From Rhodospirillales bacterium (GTDB taxonomy: Bacteria > Pseudomonadota > Alphaproteobacteria > Acetobacterales > Acetobacteraceae), in the NCBI GenBank assembly GCA_025350425.1, contig JANXXW010000073.1, positions 1 through 22,377 of the forward strand: 22,377 nt of DNA, given 5' to 3'. Position numbers and translations under genes: made by a program. Positions 15,891 to 22,377 of this stretch are shown here, piece by piece. Position 1 is the first letter of the stretch. Every line of letters starts with the position of its first letter. The notes beneath the pieces were generated by a model. That model did not search any database. It was not told the origin of the DNA and was given only the letters and a program-made list of their open reading frames with translations.

Positions 15891-16883
15891 TCAGTTCGGC
15901 AGGACGTGGACATCTTCGGGCGCGTAGCCGGCGACCACGCGGTCTCCAAGCGACACGGGATAGGCGTAGAAATCGGTCTCGGTCAGCAGCACATTATGCG
16001 TGGCGCCAGCATCGTCGCGCAGGCCGAGTCGCACGAATGGGCCGTGATACTCGACGGCGGTGACTTCGCCCGGCAAGCCAAGAGGTAGGTTGGCGGGCGG
16101 CATCAGGCGCATCCGGTCGCTACGGATGGCGATGCGAACCGGACCATCCTGAAGCACGACATGGCCGCCGAGGAAGCGGGCGACGAAAATGGTGTTCGGA
16201 CGCTCGAACACCTCACGCGGGCTACCGCTCTGCAGGATTCGGCCGCCTTCCATGACCACCACAAGATCGGCCAGCGCCATAGCCTCGTCCTGCGCGTGGG
16301 TGACGTGGATGAAGGTGATGCCGATCTCGCGTTGCAGGCGCTTCAACTCCTCCCGCATTTGGCCCCGCAGGAACGGGTCGAGCGCCGAAAGTGGCTCGTC
16401 CAGGAGGAGCACGCTGGGATTGGTGATGAGGGCGCGGGCGAGTGCGATGCGCTGCTGCTGGCCGCCGGAGAGCTGGGCGGGGCGGCGTTCGGCGAGGTCG
16501 GCCAATTGCACGCGTTCGAGCATGGCGCGGGCCTGAGCGCGGCGCTCGGCCTTGCCGACGCCACGCATTTTCAGGCTGAAGGCGACGTTATCGAGGCAGG
16601 AGAGGTGCGGGAACAAGGCATAGCTTTGGAACATCATCGCGGTGCCCCGCTTGGCGGGCGGCAGGATCGTGACATTGGCGCCGCCGATCAAGATGTCTCC
16701 GGCGGTCGGTGTCTCGTGGCCCGCAATCATGCGCAACGTCGAGGTCTTGCCGCAGCCGGACGGGCCGATCAGGCAGCAATAGCTGCCGGCCGGAATACGC
16801 AAGTCGATGCCATCCACGGCGGTGGTTGTGCCGAATAGCTTCGAAACCGCCACGAGTTCGACGCCTGTTGCCTCAGCCTGCAC
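15891..16883 (-). CDS. ABC transporter ATPase, PotA-like
   Basis: The 330-residue ATPase powers the importer. Numbered from the GTG start, it has Walker A GPSGCGKT at 40-47, Q-loop Q86, signature LSGGQQQ at 138-144, Walker B LLLDEP at 159-164 and H-loop H196. A TOBE-like C-terminal domain spans about 255-330. The GTG at 16883 is chosen because GGGAGG precedes it at good spacing. An ATG 14 codons upstream (16925) is in frame but has no ribosome-binding site. The frame stays open further back into the lysyltransferase gene, which is meaningless. The gene starts 86 bp after that upstream gene, so the importer may have a separate promoter. Confidence 0.92.
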   Translation of the reverse strand: MQAEATGVELVAVSKLFGTTTAVDGIDLRIPAGSYCCLIGPSGCGKTSTLRMIAGHETPTAGDILIGGANVTILPPAKRGTAMMFQSYALFPHLSCLDNVAFSLKMRGVGKAERRAQARAMLERVQLADLAERRPAQLSGGQQQRIALARALITNPSVLLLDEPLSALDPFLRGQMREELKRLQREIGITFIHVTHAQDEAMALADLVVVMEGGRILQSGSPREVFERPNTIFVARFLGGHVVLQDGPVRIAIRSDRMRLMPPANLPLGLPGEVTAVEYHGPFVRLGLRDDAGATHNVLLTETDFYAYPVSLGDRVVAGYAPEDVHVLPN

Positions 16884-16930
16884 CCGTGATTGCCTCCCAT
16901 CCACCAACAGAACATTAGTAAACATGCAAG

Positions 16931-16940
16931 TGGCATGCCA
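16931..16940. promoter_or_regulatory. Palindrome TGGCATGCCA upstream of the ABC ATPase gene
   Basis: This perfect 10-bp palindrome lies in the 86-bp spacer between the mprF-like gene and the ATPase gene, about 50 bp before the chosen GTG. It could be an operator of the importer. I found no well-spaced promoter hexamers close to it. Confidence 0.25.
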
Positions 16941-16969
16941 GCCCTTGAGCATGGAGACTATGCCGCTGG

Positions 16970-18982
16970 TTACATTTCCTTCCCACCGGCTAATTCCGGC
17001 AATAGCGGCAGCAATACCGAAAGGTCGCGTTCGGCGACACAGACCAGGAAGTGGCGGGCCGGAAAGTCGCTGGTATTGTCCTCGGCGCGGGGCAGGCCGG
17101 CCTCGTCCAGCGGCAGGGCAGCAAGGCCGAGATCGCCATACACCTTCAGCAAGCCGCGCTCGGCGCGCCAGACGGCGGGGTCCAGCCCCTCCTGCTGGGC
17201 AAGGTCGCGCAGCCGCCATACGGCGCTGATGCGGTCGGCTTCCATGCCGGCGGGATCGCCCAACCCCAGCAACACGCGGCCCACCCGGCGGAACGGGATG
17301 CCGGCGCGTTCCGCTTCGCCCCAGACCACGCCGTCGGCTGATGCCGGCGGGTTGCCGCCCAGTGAGGCATAGCGCAACCGTGCCTCGGCGTCCCACGGCA
17401 GGAACCGCACGCGGCTGGGGCGGACCAGACCCCAGATTGCGACCAAAGCAAGCACGACGGTGATGGCCACGGTGAAGCGCAGGGAGTTGGGCACGTCTGG
17501 CGAGAGAATGACTTCCCAGAACGAGTTGTTGGACAGCCAACGGACATGCGGCTCAAACGCGGCCAGGGCCAGGATGCAGCAGACCAGCGCGAACAGCGGC
17601 ATCGCGGTGGTTCTGTCCAGCTTGCCGGTCAGCAATGTCGCGTGACGGTAGAAGGCGGTACGGAACGGCGCGATGAGCACCGTGGCAATCACCAGAGTGG
17701 CGGGCACCCAGAGCGACTCGCCCTGCGCCACCGTGTAGACCGCGCCTAGCAGAAGCAGCACGATGGTGGTGCCCCAGGCGAGCGTGACCCTGCGGGACAT
17801 GGCCACCGCGAGCACGATCAAGGCGGCGCCGATCAGTGATGGGATGAACTCTCCGGCGGAGTTGGCGACCTCGGCGAAGTCGGGGTCGATCCAGGAGAAA
17901 TCCGGGCGGGCCTCAATGGCGCCGAGGATCAGCAGCAGCGCGCCGCAGATGGCGACCGCGCCGGTGGCGGCGGCAATGGCGAAATCCGGCTCGCTCCAAC
18001 GCGAACCAGCAGGACGAGCCGCTTGCTTTTCGCCGCGCTTCACCAGCGAGCGGCCACGCAGCAGGATCTCATTGCCGGCGAACAGGCCGCCGGCGATGAA
18101 CAGGGGGATGATATAATAGTATAGCCGGAAGATCAGGATGGCGCCGATGGTCTGCGGCGGGGCCAGATATGGCTCCATGCCGAGCAGCATGGCGGTGTCG
18201 AACACCCCGATCCCACCGGGAAGGTTTGCGGCCAGCCCGGCGCTGTAGGAAGCCACGTAGACGCCGAGGAAACGCAGATAGGTGAGTCCGGGGGCGGGCG
18301 GCAGCAGGGAATGGAAGATGGCGGCGGTGACAGCCACGTCCAGCGTGGCCAGGCAGACCTGCACGATCGCCATGCGCCAGCCTGGGAGTTCGATCAGGTG
18401 ACCGCGGATCGTGACCACGCCGAAGATGCGTGACAGCACGACGTAGGCGAGCACGATGGCCCATAATAGAGCACCGATCCCGTACAGCGCGCCCAACGGC
18501 AGCTTGGTGCCGAAGAATGGGATCGCGGTCGGTTCCAGGAACAGGATGATGCCGCCCAGCACCATGCCCCCGAGGCCGAAGGTAAGGCTACAGAATGCCA
18601 CCACCTTGCCAATCTGGAGCGGTGTCAGTCCCCAATGGGCATACAGGCGGTAGCGCACGGCGGCGCCAGACACCGCGGCGAAACCGAGGTTATGGGACAG
18701 CGCGTAGGCGCAGAACGAGGCAAATGCCACACGGCGATAGCTAACGGGCTTGCCGGCGTAGTAGGTGCCCAGGCGGTCGTAAAACGTCAGGATGCCGTAG
18801 GACAGGATGGTCCAGCCGAACGCGATCACCAACGCTCGGGGCGGAATAGCCGAGAGCGCCAACTTTATGTCAGCGATCTTGAGACTGCGGAATTCCTTCT
18901 GCACCACGTAGATCGCGCCTACGAGCAGCGCCACTCCCAGCAAAGCCGGCAGGTGACGCAGGTACTTCTTAAACCCTCCCAT
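16970..18982 (-). CDS. mprF-like: MprF-like lysyl-phosphatidylglycerol flippase/synthase, shortened C-terminus
   Basis: The 670-residue product has the N-terminal flippase domain of MprF/LpiA (about 8 membrane segments, residues 1-310; LPGGIGVFDTAML is the signature region). A second membrane block follows to about residue 525. MprF enzymes attach lysine from Lys-tRNA to phosphatidylglycerol and flip the product outward, giving resistance to cationic peptides. Full-length family members have about 840-870 residues with a C-terminal DUF2156 GNAT-like synthase. Here only the opening part of that domain is visible (GVVWGEAERAGIPFRRVGR and VLLGLGDPAGM, about residues 548-580) and the protein ends at LLPLLPELAGGKEM. 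Flippase activity is plausible and synthase activity doubtful. The ATG follows the lysyl-tRNA synthetase stop by 9 bp, so the two genes are probably cotranscribed. Confidence 0.82.
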   Translation of the reverse strand: MGGFKKYLRHLPALLGVALLVGAIYVVQKEFRSLKIADIKLALSAIPPRALVIAFGWTILSYGILTFYDRLGTYYAGKPVSYRRVAFASFCAYALSHNLGFAAVSGAAVRYRLYAHWGLTPLQIGKVVAFCSLTFGLGGMVLGGIILFLEPTAIPFFGTKLPLGALYGIGALLWAIVLAYVVLSRIFGVVTIRGHLIELPGWRMAIVQVCLATLDVAVTAAIFHSLLPPAPGLTYLRFLGVYVASYSAGLAANLPGGIGVFDTAMLLGMEPYLAPPQTIGAILIFRLYYYIIPLFIAGGLFAGNEILLRGRSLVKRGEKQAARPAGSRWSEPDFAIAAATGAVAICGALLLILGAIEARPDFSWIDPDFAEVANSAGEFIPSLIGAALIVLAVAMSRRVTLAWGTTIVLLLLGAVYTVAQGESLWVPATLVIATVLIAPFRTAFYRHATLLTGKLDRTTAMPLFALVCCILALAAFEPHVRWLSNNSFWEVILSPDVPNSLRFTVAITVVLALVAIWGLVRPSRVRFLPWDAEARLRYASLGGNPPASADGVVWGEAERAGIPFRRVGRVLLGLGDPAGMEADRISAVWRLRDLAQQEGLDPAVWRAERGLLKVYGDLGLAALPLDEAGLPRAEDNTSDFPARHFLVCVAERDLSVLLPLLPELAGGKEM

Positions 18983-18991
18983 CGTGCTGGT

Positions 18992-20599
18992 TTAGGCCTC
19001 CTGATCGGTACGCCCGGGGCGTGCCAATGCGGTTTCGATCAGGCTCACCGTTTCCCCAATGCCGTATAACGCCGCGAACGGCCCGAAACGCGGGCCATCT
19101 GCTTGGCCCAGCAACACCTGATACAGACACCCGAACCATGCCCGAAGTTCGGGGAACGCGTGGCGCTTGCCGATGGCGTATAACAGGTTCTGGACATCGT
19201 CGGCGGATGTATCGGCGGGCATGTGGCGCAATTCGGTGGCGAGATCCTCCAGCGCCGCGCGTTCATTGTCGTCGGGCGCGCGGAACTGCCTGGTGGGGCG
19301 GATGAAGTCCACGTAGTACGCCACCGCGTGATCGGTGAGGCGTGCCAGCAGCGGCATATCCTCCGGCGAGGCGTCAGGGACGTAGCGTCGGATGAAGCCC
19401 CACAGGATTTCCGCGTTGTCGGCGTTCACCACGCTGGCGAGGTTCAGCAGCATCGCGAACGAGATCGGGCTGGTGGCCGATTGCGGCACGTGGGCATCGT
19501 GGATGTGCCAAGCAGGGTTGTCCTGGCGTTCCAGTTCGGTCTGAGCGGGCGCCTTCGCGGCGTTGGCGAGGTACTCGTCCACGGCGCGGGGAATGGCATC
19601 GAAATACAGCCGCTTGGCGCGTTGCGGCTGGTTGAACATGAACTGTGACAGGCTTTCCGCCGGGGCGTAACGCAGCCATTCATCGACGGAAAGGCCATTG
19701 CCACGACTCTTGCTGATCTTCTGGGCCTGCTCGTCGAGAAACAGTTCGTAGGTAAAGCCCTCCGGCGGGCGGGCGCCGAAGATGCGGCAGATCTTGCCTG
19801 AGAGACGGACGCTGTCGATGAGATCCTTGCCCGACATCTCGTAGTCGATGCCGAGTGCCGCCCAGCGCATCGCCCAATCTGCCTTCCATTGAAGCTTGCA
19901 GGTGCCCCCGGTGACGGGAGTTTCAATCAGCGCGCCGCCATCCGGGTCGTGCCAGCTCACGGTACCGGCCGGAATGTCCCACGCCACGATTGGAACCTGC
20001 ATCACGAGGCCGGTGCGGGGGTGGATAGGCAGGATGGGGGAGTAGGTGGCGCGGCGGTCAGGGCCGAGCGTCGGCAGGACCACGGCGAGAATCTCGTCGT
20101 GCTTCTCGAGCACGAGTCGCAAAGCCGAGTCGAACCGGCCGGTGGCGTAGTACTCGGTGGCAGATACGAATTCGTAGTCGAAGCCGAAGCCGTCCAGGAA
20201 CGCCCGCAGCCGCGCGTTGTTGTGGGCGCCGAAGCTGTCATGGGTGCCGAACGGGTCGGGGATCCTGGTCAGTGGACGGCCGAGATATCCCGCCAGCATT
20301 TCCTTGTTGGGCACGTTGTCGGGCACCTTGCGAAGCCCATCCATGTCGTCGCTGAAGGCGATGAGGCGCGAAGGCTTGCCAGTGAGCACGGTGTAAGCGT
20401 GCCGCACCCACGATGTTCGCGCTACCTCGCCGAACGTGCCGATATGCGGCAGGCCGGACGGGCCGTAGCCGGTTTCAAACAGCGCCTCGGATTTACCGGA
20501 TGCAGCCAAGCGCGCGACGACTTTCCGCGCCTCCTCGAACGGCCAGGAGCGGGGTGCGATCGGCAGGACAGGCGCATCTTTGCGAAGTGTTTCAGACAT
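18992..20599 (-). CDS. lysK: Class I lysine--tRNA ligase
   Basis: The 535-residue protein is an archaeal-type, class I lysyl-tRNA synthetase, as found in many alphaproteobacteria. The HIGH motif appears as PHIGT at 51-55 and the KMSKS motif as KISKS at 294-298. Supporting blocks are AFSDDMDGLRKVPDN at 81-95 and SGKDLIDSVRLSGKICRIFG. It charges tRNA-Lys for translation and also supplies the Lys-tRNA used by MprF-type enzymes, which fits the mprF-like gene 9 bp downstream. The ATG has no Shine-Dalgarno sequence; the preceding 30 bases are pyrimidine-rich. A promoter-like element placed six bases before the ATG suggests a leaderless mRNA. Confidence 0.95.
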   Translation of the reverse strand: MSETLRKDAPVLPIAPRSWPFEEARKVVARLAASGKSEALFETGYGPSGLPHIGTFGEVARTSWVRHAYTVLTGKPSRLIAFSDDMDGLRKVPDNVPNKEMLAGYLGRPLTRIPDPFGTHDSFGAHNNARLRAFLDGFGFDYEFVSATEYYATGRFDSALRLVLEKHDEILAVVLPTLGPDRRATYSPILPIHPRTGLVMQVPIVAWDIPAGTVSWHDPDGGALIETPVTGGTCKLQWKADWAMRWAALGIDYEMSGKDLIDSVRLSGKICRIFGARPPEGFTYELFLDEQAQKISKSRGNGLSVDEWLRYAPAESLSQFMFNQPQRAKRLYFDAIPRAVDEYLANAAKAPAQTELERQDNPAWHIHDAHVPQSATSPISFAMLLNLASVVNADNAEILWGFIRRYVPDASPEDMPLLARLTDHAVAYYVDFIRPTRQFRAPDDNERAALEDLATELRHMPADTSADDVQNLLYAIGKRHAFPELRAWFGCLYQVLLGQADGPRFGPFAALYGIGETVSLIETALARPGRTDQEA

Positions 20600-20605
20600 G
20601 ACCAG

Positions 20606-20634
20606 ACGGTAGGGAGGGGGGGTGCCTTGGTCAA
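20606..20634 (-). promoter_or_regulatory. Candidate lysK promoter, leaderless arrangement
   Basis: On the minus strand, TTGACC (20634-20629) and TACCGT (20611-20606) are spaced by 17 bp. The first matches five of six consensus bases, the second three of six. Only six bases separate the -10 element from the lysK ATG, so transcription would begin at or within a base or two of the start codon. Its -35 overlaps that of the divergent helicase promoter. Confidence 0.45.
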
Positions 20635-20640
20635 TCCAAG
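20626..20640. promoter_or_regulatory. Inverted repeat CTTGG-N5-CCAAG over both -35 elements
   Basis: Perfect 5-bp arms at 20626-20630 and 20636-20640 flank TCAAT. The repeat covers both candidate -35 elements of the divergent lysK and helicase genes, so a protein bound here would affect both. It may also arise simply from two TTG-containing -35 boxes facing apart. Confidence 0.35.
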
Positions 20641-20654
20641 TGTCTCTCTATACT
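20627..20654 (+). promoter_or_regulatory. Candidate promoter of the helicase gene, leaderless arrangement
   Basis: TTGGTC (20627-20632) and TATACT (20649-20654) are spaced by 16 bp; the -10 matches five of six consensus bases. The helicase ATG at 20662 begins 8 bases after the -10, about where transcription should start, and the sequence before it (ACTACACTCC) has no ribosome-binding site. Confidence 0.5.
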
Positions 20655-20661
20655 ACACTCC

Positions 20662-22377
20662 ATGAGTTTTTCAGCAACGCCGGAGCGCCCGGGTCTGGCT
20701 GTGCCAGACGCCCCGGCGCTGGTGACAGGCGTCGGCCGGGCCGCGATCCTGACCACCGATGGCGAGGTGCTTAACCTTGCGGCGGGCGACGTGGCGATGG
20801 CCTTGCGGGAAATGCCGCCGCCCATGCTGATCCATGCGCCCGCAACGCTACGGCGGCTGGGAACGCGGGACTGGCCGGCGCTCGACCTGCTGGAGCTGTT
20901 CGCGTTCGTGATGCCCGCGCACACGGTGGCGCCCACCCCGCGCGGCATGGCGCTGGCGCTCGACATGGACCTTCCACATGGCGACGAGGCTGCGGCATCG
21001 GCGCTCCCCGAAATGGCGCGGACGTTGCTGGCCCGTCTGGCCGCCGGGCGCACCCTGCCGCTCAACCGCGATGCCGCCAGGCTGGCCGCGCGCATGGGGC
21101 AGGCCGGCTGGGCCTGGACGCCGTTCGTGGTGGCAGCCCTCGGCGAGCCGGCGGCAATGCCGTCCGCCGACGCTCTGCGGGCGTGGAAGCGACTGCCGGA
21201 GTGGGAGGAGACGCAGCCGCCGGCCGCGCCCTCGGCCTATCCGGTGCCGCCCGCCGAGGCGCGCGCGCGATTGGCCGCGATCCTCGGACCGGGCGCCGAG
21301 CAGCGTCCGGGGCAGGCCGATTACGCCGCCGCCGCCGCCGCGGCATTCGCGCCCCGCGAGCAGCGCGGCGACCCGCATCTGGTGCTGGCCGAGGCCGGCA
21401 CCGGCACTGGCAAGACGCTGGGCTATATCGCGCCGGCCAGCCTGTGGGCCGAACGCAACGGCGGCTCGGTTTGGATCTCCACCTTCACGCGGCAGCTGCA
21501 ACGCCAGATCGAGGGCGAGTTGTCGCGCCTGTTCCCCGACCCCGCCGAGCGCCGCCGCCGCGTGGTGATCCGCAAGGGGCGAGAGAACTACCTCTGCCTG
21601 CTCAACTTCGAGGACGCGGTGAACGCCTCCCAGACCGGCGCGGCGGCGACCACAATACCACTTGGGTTGGTGGCGCGATGGATCGCGGCGACGGCGGACG
21701 GGGATCTCCAAGGCGGGGACCTGCCCGGATGGTTCGCGGAGTTGTTCGGGCAGGCGACGCTGTCGGGTCTCGCCGACCGGCGCGGCGAATGCATCCACGC
21801 GGCGTGCACGCATTGGAAGAAGTGCTTCGTCGAGCACACCATCCGCCGGGCGCGCGGAGCGGACCTTGTGGTCGCGAATCATGCGCTGGTGATGGCGCAG
21901 GCGGCGTGGGGCGGGATCGACGACACGACCGTGCCGGTGCGCTACGTGTTCGACGAAGGGCACCATGTGTTCGATGCGGCGGACAGCGCGTTCGCGGCCC
22001 AACTCTCGGGACTTGAGGCTGCCGAACTGCGCCGCTGGTTGCTTGGCGCGGAAGGCGGGCGATCCCGCGCACGCGGCCTGCGACGGCGACTCGATGAGTT
22101 GGTGGCGGGACGCGCGCCGTTGGAGGCGCCGCTCGACGCCACCCTGCAAGCTGCCCGCGCGCTGCCCGCGTCCGGTTGGTCCACGCGGCTGTCGGCGGAG
22201 ACGCCCGACCTTGGCGGCGTCGAGCCCGGCCGCGCCAACCCCACCGAAATCTTCCTCGGCCGTGCCCGCCGCCAAGTGCTGGCGCGCACCGAAGGCGCGG
22301 ACGAGATGGGGGGGCGCGGCAATGTCGAATGCGACCTGTATCCCGTTGCGCCTGAGTTGCCCGAGGTGGCGCTTGAT
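20662..22377 (+). CDS. DinG/XPD-type iron-sulfur DNA helicase, 3-prime truncated by window
   Basis: The gene runs off the right edge with 572 codons visible. It encodes a superfamily 2 helicase of the DinG/XPD class, which unwinds DNA 5-prime to 3-prime and resolves R-loops or damaged structures. Walker A is GTGTGKT at 246-252, followed by TFTRQLQRQIEGE (motif Ia). The Walker B box is DEGH at 431-434. Four cysteines at 312, 377, 382 and 388 stand between these motifs, as in the 4Fe-4S domain of XPD/DinG. The first 200 residues form an N-terminal region rich in Ala and Leu that I cannot assign; a related alphaproteobacterial group has such an extension. The remaining helicase motifs, including motif VI, are beyond the window. 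It diverges from lysK. Confidence 0.9.
   Translation, partial: MSFSATPERPGLAVPDAPALVTGVGRAAILTTDGEVLNLAAGDVAMALREMPPPMLIHAPATLRRLGTRDWPALDLLELFAFVMPAHTVAPTPRGMALALDMDLPHGDEAAASALPEMARTLLARLAAGRTLPLNRDAARLAARMGQAGWAWTPFVVAALGEPAAMPSADALRAWKRLPEWEETQPPAAPSAYPVPPAEARARLAAILGPGAEQRPGQADYAAAAAAAFAPREQRGDPHLVLAEAGTGTGKTLGYIAPASLWAERNGGSVWISTFTRQLQRQIEGELSRLFPDPAERRRRVVIRKGRENYLCLLNFEDAVNASQTGAAATTIPLGLVARWIAATADGDLQGGDLPGWFAELFGQATLSGLADRRGECIHAACTHWKKCFVEHTIRRARGADLVVANHALVMAQAAWGGIDDTTVPVRYVFDEGHHVFDAADSAFAAQLSGLEAAELRRWLLGAEGGRSRARGLRRRLDELVAGRAPLEAPLDATLQAARALPASGWSTRLSAETPDLGGVEPGRANPTEIFLGRARRQVLARTEGADEMGGRGNVECDLYPVAPELPEVALD

Noticed and set aside
16884..17540. Long N-terminal extension of the ABC ATPase frame
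   Set aside because: The extension lies inside the mprF-like gene, and ABC homology begins only after the GTG at 16883, which has a good ribosome-binding site.
20848..22275. 475-codon open frame on the minus strand inside the helicase gene
   Set aside because: It is antisense to a gene with clear helicase motifs; GC-rich third positions keep the opposite frame open. The translation is Arg/Pro/Gly-rich with no known domain.
1..22377. CRISPR array, tRNA, transposase or prophage genes
   Set aside because: No regularly spaced repeats, cloverleaf-like sequence or recombinase motifs were seen on either strand by eye; a tRNA or Rfam scan was not possible.

Overview
The window is high-GC, gene-dense DNA. 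Its gene content fits an alphaproteobacterium, most likely Acetobacteraceae or a related Rhodospirillales member. The pointers are class I lysyl-tRNA synthetase, a SapC-family protein, a metallo-beta-lactamase/FAD-monooxygenase/DUF2783 trio, Tat-exported polyamine-type binding protein and frequent GTG/TTG starts. The taxonomic call is inference. I see no phage, insertion sequence, tRNA, rRNA or CRISPR array.

Region 1 (about 1-6992, minus strand) is a polysaccharide O-acetylation locus. In transcription order it holds a secreted GDSL/SGNH hydrolase, a Tat-exported AlgX/AlgJ-like SGNH acetyltransferase, an AlgF-like periplasmic protein, an 853-residue TPR scaffold, the MBOAT transferase AlgI, and the start of a membrane-anchored protein (probably a second AlgX/AlgJ-like enzyme) that runs off the left edge. 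The expected job is to pass acetyl groups across the inner membrane (AlgI) to periplasmic enzymes that decorate an exported glycan. No polymerase lies in the window, so the glycan is unknown.

Region 2 (about 7037-8524, minus strand) has a decayed MATE-transporter scrap, a SapC-family protein and a CinA/PncC-type amidohydrolase. Region 3 (8617-11382, plus strand) is a tight cluster: an MBL-fold protein with altered metal-site residues, an FAD-dependent aromatic-type monooxygenase and a 68-residue DUF2783 protein. A PHB-depolymerase-family esterase follows at 11443-12495.

Region 4 (12492-16883, minus strand) is a spermidine/putrescine-type ABC importer in the order ATPase, binding protein, 433-bp hairpin-rich gap, two permeases. 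Its last stop codon shares the palindrome CTAG with the stop of the convergent esterase gene.

Region 5 (16970-20599, minus strand) pairs class I lysyl-tRNA synthetase with an MprF-like lysyl-phosphatidylglycerol synthase/flippase that lacks the end of the usual catalytic domain. The pairing makes sense because MprF enzymes consume Lys-tRNA. Diverging from it, and running off the right edge, is a DinG/XPD-type iron-sulfur helicase. The 62-bp spacer holds overlapping divergent promoter-like elements, placed so that both mRNAs could be leaderless.
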